The notes under the pieces are model-generated. The model saw only the letters and a program-made list of their open reading frames with translations, was not told the DNA's origin and made no database searches. A stretch of 64,000 nt of DNA. Origin: Bauldia litoralis (GTDB taxonomy: Bacteria > Pseudomonadota > Alphaproteobacteria > Rhizobiales > Kaistiaceae). Made by a program: the position numbers and the translations under genes. The stretch covers positions 1 through 64,000 of the forward strand of contig CAMCWB010000005.1 of assembly GCA_945882315.1 (NCBI GenBank). The letters are read 5' to 3'. Each line of letters starts with the position of its first letter. Within the stretch, counting starts at the first letter, position 1. Positions 25,664 through 35,000 of the stretch are shown piece by piece.

Positions 25664-25699
25664 AACGCCGGCACGGTTGACCGTGCCGGCGTTTTCTTT
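25664..25699 (+). terminator. Intrinsic terminator after the MFS gene
   Basis: ACGCCGGCACGG, loop TTGA, CCGTGCCGGCGT form a perfect 12-bp stem followed by TTTCTTT, starting 24 bases after the MFS stop. This is the clearest Rho-independent terminator in the window. The minus-strand gene ending at 25708 lies immediately beyond it. Confidence 0.88.
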
Positions 25700-25707
25700 G
25701 CGGGTGG

Positions 25708-26622
25708 TCAGTTAGCGAAGGCCCCCGGGCGCTTCGGCTCCTTGCCGACGCCACATTTCACGGTCACCGGTACCCATTCCGTCGAGATCGGATGGCCCTT
25801 TACGACGATCTTGTATTCGCGCGTGATCGACGTGTCGTAGGAATATTCCTTCGACCATCGCTTGGCGTATCCGTCGGGTGTCTTGTCGACGCTGATGCTC
25901 GCCGCCTGCTTTTCGCCGTCCTTCCGGTGCAGCGTGAACTCGATCTTGCCGGGCTTGTTGGTGTGGAACTCGGCGATGAGACGCACCGGTTTGCCGCAAA
26001 CCGGCTTGGCCGGGCTTGTATAGAGCCTCACCTCGTTCACCTTCAGGGCGACGGGCACGCGGGCCGGCGGCGTTGCATCTGCCGAAGCCGAAGCCGGCTC
26101 CTTCTTCGACGAGCAGACGACGCGCACCGGGAAGATACCCTTCACGCTGGGGCCGCTATTGCTCGATTCGGCCCACAGGCGGAGGCCGATCTCCATGTCG
26201 CGGACCGTCTTCTTGGCGCCGCCGAAGACGCTGCAGAGCGAGGCGGCGTCGTTCTTGAACGGTGCGAGGAAGTTCTTACCGATGGTGGTGTGCTCGAGCT
26301 TCTCATACTCGAAGGTTTTGTGCTCGGGCATCCACCAGAGATACTCGCCGGTGCGCTCGACGACGACGGCGGCATTCCAGAAGCGGTTGCCGACGGACTT
26401 GAGCTTCACCTTGGTGCGGACGTTGAAGTTCTTGCTCTGGCTGGACCACACCCAGCTCTTGCCGTTGTGTTCCATCTCCATGTAGGGCGCGTCGTCGAGC
26501 GTGGTCTGGACGACATGGAATTTAAGTTCGGTGATCTTGGCTGCGGCCGGCGCGGCGAAGACGAAGGTGGAGACTGCGAGGGTTGTCGCGGCTATGGCGA
26601 CAGAGAATGCGGGGCGTTTCAT
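25708..26622 (-). CDS. Secreted protein of unknown function
   Basis: A 304-residue protein starting at ATG 26622 (AGGAG eight bases upstream), with a clear signal peptide cleaved near 'APAAA' (~residue 28). The mature chain is beta-rich, with aromatic motifs 'WVWSSQSKNF' and 'YLWWMPEHKTFEYEKLEH'. Cysteines occur around 'SLCSVFGG', 'RVVCSSKK', 'KPVCGKPVR' and 'VKCGVG', enough for two disulphides. The C-terminal ~100 residues look like an immunoglobulin-type beta-sandwich. I do not recognise the family. It shares a divergent promoter region with the repair helicase. Confidence 0.75.
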   Translation of the reverse strand: MKRPAFSVAIAATTLAVSTFVFAAPAAAKITELKFHVVQTTLDDAPYMEMEHNGKSWVWSSQSKNFNVRTKVKLKSVGNRFWNAAVVVERTGEYLWWMPEHKTFEYEKLEHTTIGKNFLAPFKNDAASLCSVFGGAKKTVRDMEIGLRLWAESSNSGPSVKGIFPVRVVCSSKKEPASASADATPPARVPVALKVNEVRLYTSPAKPVCGKPVRLIAEFHTNKPGKIEFTLHRKDGEKQAASISVDKTPDGYAKRWSKEYSYDTSITREYKIVVKGHPISTEWVPVTVKCGVGKEPKRPGAFAN

Positions 26623-26679
26623 TTTTGATCTCCTGTCGAATGGTTGAACGTCGATGGAGATCAATCGCGCTTTTCCGCT

Positions 26680-26694
26680 GAACGGCAGTTGAAC
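26680..26694. promoter_or_regulatory. Candidate LexA (SOS) box
   Basis: GAAC-N7-GAAC, the reverse of the GTTC-N7-GTTC site used by alphaproteobacterial LexA, lies in the divergent region 58 bases before the secreted-protein gene and 177 bases before the DEXH helicase. Eight fixed bases occur by chance about once or twice per window, so only the location next to a DNA-damage gene makes it notable. Confidence 0.3.
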
Positions 26695-26778
26695 GGGAGG
26701 GTTGTGTTCCCGATTCCGGCAATCTCCGCAAGTTATTGATTTTCTTGATTTTCATGGCGATCTAGAACGATGCCGAGC

Positions 26779-26794
26779 TGTGACCGGCGTCACA
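26779..26794. promoter_or_regulatory. Candidate CRP-like site before the repair helicase
   Basis: TGTGACCGGCGTCACA fits TGTGA-N6-TCACA exactly, with one more matching base pair on each side (CTGTGAC...GTCACAG). It lies 77 bases upstream of the helicase start, suitable for promoter control. Which CRP/FNR-family protein would bind in this organism is not known, and the site could also be a small hairpin in the transcript leader. Confidence 0.35.
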
Positions 26795-26870
26795 GGCTCC
26801 GGGTTCTCGCAGCCGTCATCGACCATCGCATGTGATGGACGCTCGCGCCGGCCCGGTCTACGCCTGACGC

Positions 26871-29405
26871 ATGAGCCTCCGCCGAGCCTCGCGCGCCGTC
26901 GCCCCGCCTCTGCCGGCGCCCTTTGCCGACTGGTTCGCGGCACGCGGCTGGGCGCCGCGGCCGCATCAGCTGGAGCTGCTTGCCAAGACGCAGGCCGGGC
27001 ATTCGACGCTGCTGATCGCGCCGACCGGGGCCGGCAAGACGCTGGCCGGATTCCTGCCGAGCCTCATCGCGCTCCATGAGCGGCCGAAGAAGGCGCCGAT
27101 CGGCGGGCGCGGCATCCACACGCTCTACATCTCGCCGCTGAAGGCGCTGGCCGTCGACATCGCCCGCAATCTCGGCGGGCCGGTCGCGGAGATGGGATTG
27201 CCGGTCCGGCTGGAGACGCGGACCGGCGACACGCCCGTCCACAAGCGGCAGCGGCAGAAGCTGAAGCCGCCGGATATCCTGCTGACCACGCCGGAGCAGG
27301 CGGCGCTGCTGCTTTCGGCGCCGGATGCCGAGCGCTTCTTCGCCGACCTCGACACCGTCATCCTCGATGAATTGCATTCGCTGGTGGTCAGCAAGCGCGG
27401 CGATCTCCTGTCGCTCGACCTGGCGCGCCTCAGGACGCTGCGGCCGGGGCTGAAGGCGATCGGCCTCTCGGCGACGGTCGCCGAGCCGGATGACCTGCGC
27501 GGCTGGCTGGTCGGACAGTCGCCAGACAAGCCGGCGCCAGAAAAGCCGGCGCTCTCCGATCTCGTCGTGGTGCGGGGCGGGGCGAAGCCAGATATCTCGA
27601 TCCTCGCCTCCGACGAGCGCGTGCCCTGGGCCGGGCATTCGGCGCGCTACGCCTTCGCCGACATCTACGACCGGATCGCGACGCACCAGTTGGCGCTGCT
27701 CTTCGTCAATACGCGCAGCCAGGCCGAGATGGTCTTCCAGGAACTCTGGCGGATCAACAATCGCGACCTGCCGATCGCGCTCCATCACGGCTCGCTCGAC
27801 GCAACGCAGCGGCGGAAGGTCGAGGCGGCGATGGCCGCCGGCCAGCTCCGCGCCGTGGTCTGCACCTCGACGCTCGATCTCGGCATCGACTGGGGCGACG
27901 TCGACCTCGTCATCAATATCGGCGCACCCAAAGGGGCGAGCCGGCTCGCCCAGCGCATCGGCCGCGCCAACCACCGGCTCGACGAACCGTCCAAGGCGAT
28001 CCTGGTGCCGGCCAACCGCTTCGAGGTGATGGAATGCCAGGCGGCGCTCGACGCAAATTATCTCGGCGCGCAGGATACGCCCGCGATCCGGCCGGGGGCG
28101 CTCGACGTGCTGGCGCAGCATATCCTCGGCATGGCCTGCGCCCGCCCCTTCGACGCCGACGCCCTCTATCGCGAAACGATCTCGGCCTATCCCTATCGCG
28201 GGCTCGATCGGGAGACCTTCGACAAGGCCGTCGATTTCGTCGCGACCGGCGGCTATGCGCTGCGCACCTATGAGCGTTTCGCCCGCATCCGGAAAGGACC
28301 GGACGGCCTGTGGCGCATCACGCATCCGCGCGTCGCGCAGCAATACCGGCTGAATGTCGGGACGATCATCGAGGCGCCGCTGCTGAATGTCCGCCTGACG
28401 CGGAGCCGGCGCGCCGTGGTGGCGGCGCGGGGCGGCCGGGTGCTGGGCAAGATCGAGGAATCCTTCATCGAGGCGCTGGCGCCGGGCGACACGTTCCTCT
28501 TCGCCGGGCTGATCCTCCGCTTCGAGGGCCTGTTCGAGAATGAGGTGATCGCGACGCGCACGGCCGACGACACGCCGAAGATCCCGATCTATGCCGGCGG
28601 CAAGTTCCCGCTCTCGACCTATCTCGCCGCCGGCGTGCGCGCCATGCTCGCCGACGAGGGCAAGTGGACAGTGCTGCCCGACCAGGTCTCCGACTGGCTG
28701 CGCATCCAAAAAGAGCGCTCGGTACTGCCGCGGGCCGACCAGCTTCTCGTCGAGACCTTCCCACGCGGCAACCGGCATTATCTCGTCGCCTATCCGTTCG
28801 AGGGACGGCTGGCGCATCAGACGCTCGGCATGCTTCTGACGCGGCGGCTGGAGCGAGCGCGGCTCCGGCCGACGGGCTTCGTCGCCACGGACTACTCGCT
28901 GGGCGTCTGGGGGCTCGGCGACCTCGGCCAGGCCTTTGCGGACGGAAAGCCGACCATCGCCGAGCTCTTCGACGAGGACATGCTCGGCGACGACCTCGAT
29001 GCCTGGATGGCGGAGAGCTACCTTCTGAAGCGCATGTTCCGGAACTGCGCCCTCATCTCGGGGTTGATCGAGAAGCGGCATCCGGGCAAGGAGAAGTCCG
29101 GCCGGCAGGTGACAGTCTCCTCCGACCTGATCTATGACGTGCTGCGCAAGCACGAACCCGACCATATCCTGATAAAGGCGACCTGGGCCGACGCGTCGAG
29201 CGGCCTGCTCGACATCGGCCGGGTCAGCGATATGCTGGCGCGAATCAAGGGTCGGATTGTGCTCAAGCGGCTCGACCGGATTTCACCGCTGGCGGTTCCG
29301 GTCATGCTCGAAATCGGCAAGGAATCGATCGTCGGCGAGGCGCATGAGGACGTGCTCCGCGAGGCCGCGGACGACCTCGTCAGGGACGCGATGGGCAATG
29401 GCTGA
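26871..29405 (+). CDS. Ligase-associated DNA-damage-response DEXH-box helicase (Lhr-like)
   Basis: An 844-residue superfamily 2 helicase. The Q-like 'PRPHQLELLAKTQAG' (~29-43) precedes Walker A 'APTGAGKT' (50-57); Walker B 'DELH' is at 166-169, 'GLSATVAEPDDL' (motif III) follows, and domain 2 carries 'VCTSTLDLGIDWGDVDLVI' and 'QRIGRANHR' (motif VI). The C-terminal half is the Lhr-core type winged helix and beta-barrel. The family is defined by co-occurrence with the ATP-dependent ligase, the MBL exonuclease and PdeM, and is thought to unwind or remodel damaged DNA for end processing. It overlaps pdeM by eight bases. Confidence 0.93.
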   Translation: MSLRRASRAVAPPLPAPFADWFAARGWAPRPHQLELLAKTQAGHSTLLIAPTGAGKTLAGFLPSLIALHERPKKAPIGGRGIHTLYISPLKALAVDIARNLGGPVAEMGLPVRLETRTGDTPVHKRQRQKLKPPDILLTTPEQAALLLSAPDAERFFADLDTVILDELHSLVVSKRGDLLSLDLARLRTLRPGLKAIGLSATVAEPDDLRGWLVGQSPDKPAPEKPALSDLVVVRGGAKPDISILASDERVPWAGHSARYAFADIYDRIATHQLALLFVNTRSQAEMVFQELWRINNRDLPIALHHGSLDATQRRKVEAAMAAGQLRAVVCTSTLDLGIDWGDVDLVINIGAPKGASRLAQRIGRANHRLDEPSKAILVPANRFEVMECQAALDANYLGAQDTPAIRPGALDVLAQHILGMACARPFDADALYRETISAYPYRGLDRETFDKAVDFVATGGYALRTYERFARIRKGPDGLWRITHPRVAQQYRLNVGTIIEAPLLNVRLTRSRRAVVAARGGRVLGKIEESFIEALAPGDTFLFAGLILRFEGLFENEVIATRTADDTPKIPIYAGGKFPLSTYLAAGVRAMLADEGKWTVLPDQVSDWLRIQKERSVLPRADQLLVETFPRGNRHYLVAYPFEGRLAHQTLGMLLTRRLERARLRPTGFVATDYSLGVWGLGDLGQAFADGKPTIAELFDEDMLGDDLDAWMAESYLLKRMFRNCALISGLIEKRHPGKEKSGRQVTVSSDLIYDVLRKHEPDHILIKATWADASSGLLDIGRVSDMLARIKGRIVLKRLDRISPLAVPVMLEIGKESIVGEAHEDVLREAADDLVRDAMGNG

Positions 29406-30111
29406 AGCGGCGCAACACCTTTCCGGCACGGGGCCGGCAACGCTGATCGGCGTTCAGGGCACCGTGCTCGAGGCTTTGCCGGAGGGCGCGCTGTGGTGGG
29501 AAGGCGAACGCCTCCTCGCCGTCGCCGACCTGCATCTCGAGAAAGGCTCCTCCTTCGCGCGGCGCGGCCAGATGCTGCCGCCCTACGACACGGTCGAGAC
29601 GCTGTCACGGCTCGCCCTGCTGATCCGGCGCTTCAATCCGGCGACGGTGGTGGCGCTCGGCGATTCCTTCCACGACGATGGCGGCGCCGGCCGCATGACG
29701 CCGCGCGACCGGGCTGCGCTCGTGGATCTGCAGCGCGGCCGCAACTGGATCTGGATCGCCGGCAACCATGACCCGAAGGCGCCCGCCGGCCTCGACGGCG
29801 ACTGCCTCGACATGCTGACGCTCGGTTCGATCCGCTTCCGCCACGAGCCTTCCGCGACCCCAAGCGATGGCGAGATCGCCGGCCATCTCCACCCGGCGGC
29901 GCGCGTCGCAGGACGGGGCAAGTCGGTGCGCCGGCCCTGCTTCGTCGGCGACGGGACGCGGCTGGTGCTGCCCGCCTTCGGCGCCTATGCCGGCGGCCTC
30001 AACGTGCTCGACCGTGCCTTTGCCGGGCTCTTCGCGCGGCCGTTCCGGGCCTTCGTGCTCGGCAAGGACCGCGTCTATGCAGTGGCGCGGACCGTGCTCC
30101 GGCACGGGTGA
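29398..30111 (+). CDS. pdeM: Ligase-associated endonuclease/phosphoesterase PdeM
   Basis: A 237-residue calcineurin-like metallophosphoesterase starting at ATG 29398 inside the end of the helicase gene. Metal-site motifs are in order: 'AVADLHLEKG' (~41-50), 'ALGDSFHDDGG' (~84-94), 'WIAGNHDPKAP' (~118-128) and 'GEIAGHLHPAA' (~158-168). PdeM is the fourth member of the ligase-associated repair set and is assigned an endonuclease or phosphodiesterase role in DNA processing. The eight-base overlap implies translational coupling with the helicase. Confidence 0.92.
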   Translation: MAEAAQHLSGTGPATLIGVQGTVLEALPEGALWWEGERLLAVADLHLEKGSSFARRGQMLPPYDTVETLSRLALLIRRFNPATVVALGDSFHDDGGAGRMTPRDRAALVDLQRGRNWIWIAGNHDPKAPAGLDGDCLDMLTLGSIRFRHEPSATPSDGEIAGHLHPAARVAGRGKSVRRPCFVGDGTRLVLPAFGAYAGGLNVLDRAFAGLFARPFRAFVLGKDRVYAVARTVLRHG

Positions 30112-30124
30112 GCTAACCCGAATA

Positions 30125-30224
30125 CTCCGCTCATTCCCGCGCTACGCGGGAATCCAGCGCCACGACAAAGGCTGCGAATTGGCGCCCCTGGATCCCCGCT
30201 TTCGCGGGGACGAGCGGATGGGGA
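30125..30224. repeat. Composite palindromic repeat with CCGCTCAT/ATGAGCGG-like ends
   Basis: The outer ends CTCCGCTCATT and GACGAGCGGATGGGG are inverted. Inside are two hairpins, ATTCCCGCG-CTA-CGCGGGAAT and GGATCCCCGC-TTTC-GCGGGGA, separated by ~30 bases beginning CCAGCGCCACGACA. A second full copy is at 47013-47110, a half copy at 39847-39885 and a single hairpin at 6478-6516. It lies in the gap between the ends of pdeM and the TIGR02186 gene. Confidence 0.75.
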
Positions 30225-30250
30225 GAGATCCGCCCAATGGCCTCGGGCTT

Positions 30251-31024
30251 CTAATCGCGCCGGAAGACGACGCCGCCGAGCCAGCCGGTGAAGAGCGCCA
30301 GGACGACGCAGACGACGCCGTAGACGAAGGATTTCTCGCGCGAGAAGACCGACAGATATTGCTCGAATCCGGTCTTGGAAATGCGGAAGGATTCGTCGGC
30401 TTGGGCCAGCAGCGCACCATCGGCGAAGAGGAAGACACGGACGGTGTAGAAACCGACCGGGGCGTTGGCCGGCACCCAGACCGTCGTCCGGAAGACGCTG
30501 TCGCCGATGAAGGTGACGCTGTCCTGCTGCTCGCTATAGAGGCCGGCATTCTGCTTGATGCGCAGGAAGGCCTCGCGGAATTCGGCGGCGGCGGGATCGT
30601 TGGCCTGCGGGCGGCCGCGATAATCGAACCGGCTGTTGGCGAAGCCCAGCCGGTACCGTTCGAGGACCAGCTTCTCCGCCAGGTCGTCGATGTTGCCGCT
30701 GGCGTTAACCGTATAGAAGGACGGCGCCGCGAGGATCGTCTCGGAATCGGTGTTCGCCCAGACGCCGAGAATGCGGTCCTTGCGCCGGGCGATGACCGAT
30801 TCCGGCGGGCCCTGCACCAGCGTCGCGACCTGATAATGACCGCTCCGCGACACCGACTGCGCATCGCGCTCGATGACGCCGAAGAGCGTGATCGGCGCAC
30901 CGGTGAAATTGGAGCTGATCTTCACTTCGGCGGTCGAGAGGGCGATCGTCATGTGCTCGGCCACGGCCGGGCCCGCGGCAAGCGCGCCCGCGACCACCGC
31001 GAGGAGGACGGACCGGCGCATCAC
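30251..31024 (-). CDS. TIGR02186-family membrane-anchored protein, TSUP partner
   Basis: A 257-residue protein with a signal peptide (~1-22), a beta-rich periplasmic domain ('HMTIALSTAEVKISSNFTG', 'DSVTFIGDSVFRTTVWVP') and a C-terminal membrane helix (~234-251) ending 'GGVVFRRD'. This is the TIGR02186 layout. The gene overlaps the upstream TauE/SafE exporter by four bases, and this pairing is conserved in alphaproteobacteria. It is presumably an accessory subunit on the periplasmic side of the exporter; its exact role is unproven. Confidence 0.85.
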   Translation of the reverse strand: MMRRSVLLAVVAGALAAGPAVAEHMTIALSTAEVKISSNFTGAPITLFGVIERDAQSVSRSGHYQVATLVQGPPESVIARRKDRILGVWANTDSETILAAPSFYTVNASGNIDDLAEKLVLERYRLGFANSRFDYRGRPQANDPAAAEFREAFLRIKQNAGLYSEQQDSVTFIGDSVFRTTVWVPANAPVGFYTVRVFLFADGALLAQADESFRISKTGFEQYLSVFSREKSFVYGVVCVVLALFTGWLGGVVFRRD

Positions 31025-31950
31025 AGCCCGGCTCCGAAAAGCAGGGTAATGGTGAAGCGCTCATCCGGCGTCGCGACGAGGCCGACGAGGAAGCGGACCG
31101 CGACGGCGATGACAAGCAGCGCCAGCATGGCGCGGAGATGATCGCCGCGGAGGTTCTGGCCGATGCGGGCGCCGAACTGGGCGCCGATGACGCCGCCGAC
31201 CATCAGGATGACGGCGAGCACGAAATCGACCGACTGGTTGGTCATCGCATGCAGCACGGTCGCGACCGACATGGTGCCGACGATCTGCACCAGCGAGGTG
31301 CCGATGACGACATTGGTCGGCACGCGCAGCAGGTAGATCAGCGCCGGCACCATGATGAAGCCGCCGCCGATGCCGAGCAGCGTACCGAGGAAACCGATGC
31401 CGATGCCGATCAGCACCACCGGGATGACGCTGATGTAGAGCTTCGAGCGCTTGAAGCGCATCTTGAAGGGCAGGCCGTGCAGCCAGGTATGCTGGCCCGG
31501 ACGCCGAAGCGGCGCCGGGCGACCGCGGCGCGCGTTGAAGATCGAGCGGATCGACTCGTTCAGCATCAGCCCGCCGATGAGGCCGAGAAAGGTCACGTAG
31601 GCGAGCGCGACGATGAGATCGAGCTGGCCGAGGCGGCGGAGAAGATCGAAGACGACGACACCGATGCTGGAGCCCATGACGCCGGAGACGACCAGCACCA
31701 TCGCCAGCTTCATGTCGATCATGTTGCGGCGCCAGTAGGCGAGCGCGCCGGACGCCGAGGAGGCGACGATCTGCGGCGCGACGCTCGCCACCGCAACGAC
31801 GGGTGGAATGCCGGAGAAGATGAGGAGCGGCGTCAGGAGAAAGCCGCCGCCGACGCCGAACAGGCCCGAGAGGAAGCCCACGGCTCCCCCCATGCCGAAG
31901 ATGACGAACATGTTGACCGAAAGCTCGGCGATGGGGAGGTAGATCAACAC
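31021..31950 (-). CDS. TauE/SafE (TSUP) family anion exporter
   Basis: A 309-residue inner-membrane protein with eight predicted helices in two repeats. The family glycine motifs 'GFLSGLFGVGGGFLLTPLLI' (~25-44) and 'GFLGTLLGIGGGFIMVPALI' (~187-206) are clear, each at a repeat start. TSUP members export sulphite, sulphoacetate or related organosulphur anions. A basic loop ('RRGRPAPLRRPGQHTWL') separates the halves. It is translationally coupled to its TIGR02186 partner (four-base overlap). Confidence 0.88.
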   Translation of the reverse strand: MLIYLPIAELSVNMFVIFGMGGAVGFLSGLFGVGGGFLLTPLLIFSGIPPVVAVASVAPQIVASSASGALAYWRRNMIDMKLAMVLVVSGVMGSSIGVVVFDLLRRLGQLDLIVALAYVTFLGLIGGLMLNESIRSIFNARRGRPAPLRRPGQHTWLHGLPFKMRFKRSKLYISVIPVVLIGIGIGFLGTLLGIGGGFIMVPALIYLLRVPTNVVIGTSLVQIVGTMSVATVLHAMTNQSVDFVLAVILMVGGVIGAQFGARIGQNLRGDHLRAMLALLVIAVAVRFLVGLVATPDERFTITLLFGAGL

Positions 31951-32098
31951 GGATTAAGAATCGATCGCGGCGGCGCGCGCTCCTTGTTCGACTTGAGCGC
32001 GCAAAACGCGCTCGGGCGAGTGCCGGAAATTGCGGCGGATAAAGCGCCGCCGGTTCGCGGCTGTCAACGCGAAACGACCGTTCCCGGCCGGAATCCGG

Positions 32099-35000
32099 TC
32101 AGGTCGACGGGGTGGCGAGCGCGGTGGCGAGATCGGCACTGATCTGTCCCGTCTCCGACAGTCCGATCGTGCGCTGGAAAGCGCGGACCGCCTCCGTCGT
32201 CTTCGGGCCCTCGAAGCCATCCGCCGGACCGGGGTCGTAGCCCTGCTCGGCAAGGAGCGTCTGGATCTTCTTGACCAGCGCGCTGCCATCGGCCTCGGTG
32301 ACGCCGGCCGTGGCGTCTTTCCAGCCGCCGGCGGGCGTCGCCGCGGTGTTGGCCTCGGTGATCACGGGCGTGGCGCGCCAGGCCGTGGTGGTGGCCCGCG
32401 CCCGCGTGAGATCGTCGGGCGACAGGGCCTTGGCGACCTCGTCCCGGCGGACGCCGGCATCCTTGTCGCCGGGCGCTGCCGCGACGGCGAACCACTTGTA
32501 GGATTCGACGAGATCCTGGGGCGTACCGAGGCCGCGGGCATACAGCACGCCGAGATTATACTGGCTGTCCTTGATGCCGTAATTGGCGGCGGCGAGGAAC
32601 CATTCGAAGGCCTTGTTCTGGTCCGGGGCGCCGTCGACGCCCTGGCTCATCATCACCGCCAGATTGTGCATGGCGCCGACATTGCCCTGGTCGGCGGCGT
32701 GCTGGTACCAGACGACGGCGGTGGCGAGATCCTTCTTCACGCCCTGGCCGCGCTCATAAAGGCTGCCGAGACGGTATTGGGCGACGGCGAGGCCGGATTC
32801 GGCGGCCTTGCGGTACCAGTCGGCCGCCATGGCGAGATCGGGCCGGGTTCCGTTGCCTTCGGCATAGCGCGCGGCGACCTCGAAGGCGGCAGCCGGATCG
32901 CCGGCAGCGGCGGCCTGGCGAAGCCGCGCCGGGCCGATGGCGGGCTCGGCCTGGGACGCCGCCTGGGAAGCAACAAGAGCGGGCGCCTCAGTTGCGGCAA
33001 CAGCCGGCGCGGACGGCGCGGCCTCGGCGCGTTCGAAGGCGGATGGCGACGGCGCCACCGGCTCGTCGCCGAAGCGGCTGTCGAATTGCTCCGGCGCCGC
33101 GAAGGCAATCGCCGCGCCGGGGTCGGCGGTGGGCGGCACCATGGCGGCGTTGCTGATCCTCGGCATGGCGACATCGGCCGAGGCCGGCAAGGCCGCAACC
33201 AGCATCGGGAGCGGCGGCGGCGCGGCCCGGAGGGCGACGGGCGCGGGCGCGGCGGCGCGGGCCTGGTGCTGTCCGTCGCGATCGCCAAAATACTGGATCG
33301 CCGAGATCGCCAGCACGAGTGCGGCGGCGGCGAGCAGGAGCGGACGCTTGCGATTGCGGATCGCCTGGCCGATGCGGGCGAAAGTGCTCTGCTTCTCTTC
33401 CACGGCTTCCTCCTCCCCGTCCATTTCTGTAGCGGCCTCGGCGGCCGCTGCCTGCGCAGCGCGGCGGGCCGCGGCAATGAAATCGGCCTTGCGATCGGAT
33501 TTCTTGTCGTGATCGCCGCTGGTGGCGCTCCGCGCCAGCTCGCGAAGCGCGGCGAGGTCGGGCTTGCCGGAGCCGGGCTCGAGCGGGCGATGGTCTTGCG
33601 GCGGCCGCGGCGTGGCACGCACGGCCGGCAGCAGGGAGGGCGCCTCGGCGCGCAGCGGCGCTTCGACGCCATAGGTGCCGGTGGCACGGGCCGGCTCGCG
33701 CATCGACAGCGCCTCCGGCTCGGTCGAATCCTGTTCGAGCTTGGTGAGCCGGTCGACGACGCGGGCCAGCGTCTCGTGGACCGAGCCCAGCGTCTCCTTC
33801 GTCCGCGTATCGGCTTCGCCAGCGGCCGAGCGGATGTTTTCGAGGTCGTCCTTGAGGGCGCGGACGAGCGGGCTGTCGCCAGCCGGGGCCGCCATGTCGC
33901 GGACCGCCTCGCGGGCGGCTAGCCGCGCCGCCTCGACCGATTCGCCGCGATTGTCGGTCAGGTAGCGCTGGAGCTGGGCGAGATTCTCCTCGACCTGCTT
34001 CAGGGTCTGGGTGCGCGGCATCGAGCGCTCGATCTCCGAGGCGAGATGCGCGACCTGCGCTTCCAGTTCGGCGATCCCCTGCCCGTCGCCGGCCGAGGTC
34101 GTCGCGGTGTCGAGGCGCCGGGCGAGTTCGGCGATCTGGTTCTCGATGTGGTCGACGCGAACCGGCTTCTGGCCGGCGATGTCGCGGCGCACCGCACCGA
34201 TCTCGGCCTTGATGTCATCAAGCGCGGCAGCCGGGTCGCGGCGGCCGGAATCGAGCCGCTCGATACGATCGAGGACCTCGGCGAAGCGATCCTGCAGGGC
34301 CGACAGCGCATCGTTGGGCGAGGTCCTGCCGAGGAACGCGTCGATACGGCCGGCGATATCGTCGATGCGCGATTCAAGCCGTGCCACGGCATCGGAACCG
34401 CCACCGCGCATGGCAGCGGCATTGGCGGTGCTGAGCGCGGCCTCGATGCCGCGTGCCAGCTCGGCGACGCGCATTTCGAGGCGGGCGATGGCGCGCGGGC
34501 TGTCGGCAGCCTCGAGCGCCCGGCGCACGGAACCGATCTCGCTGCCGAGGACGTCGAGACGATCGCGGTCCGGCAGGCGGCCGGTCAGCTCGCTGAGGCC
34601 ATCGGCGAGGCGATCGAGCCCGGCGGAATCGATCGCCGAGCGCAGCTCGCCGAATTCGTCATGCATGCGGCGAAGAAGGTCGCGTTCACCCGGCAGGGCG
34701 GCGGTGAGCGTCTCGATACGGTCGGCAAGTTCGACCAGCGCATCGCGCTCGGCCTCGCCGCGATGCGGCGCGGCAAAGCCGTCGGCAAGCGCGGCGATGT
34801 CGGCGCGCAGTGCGGCGACCGCGGCGACGACGGCGTCGCCGTCATGCCGGCTGTCCTCGCGACGGATGCTCCGCGGCTCGTCGATCTCGTCGATCGACCG
34901 CTGGCGCGCCGAGATTTCGGCAATGACCGAGGCGAGATCGGAGCCGGCGCTTCTCGTCGGACGCGGCGCCTGCGCTGCCGGGCGGGCGGCGGCGAGCCGC

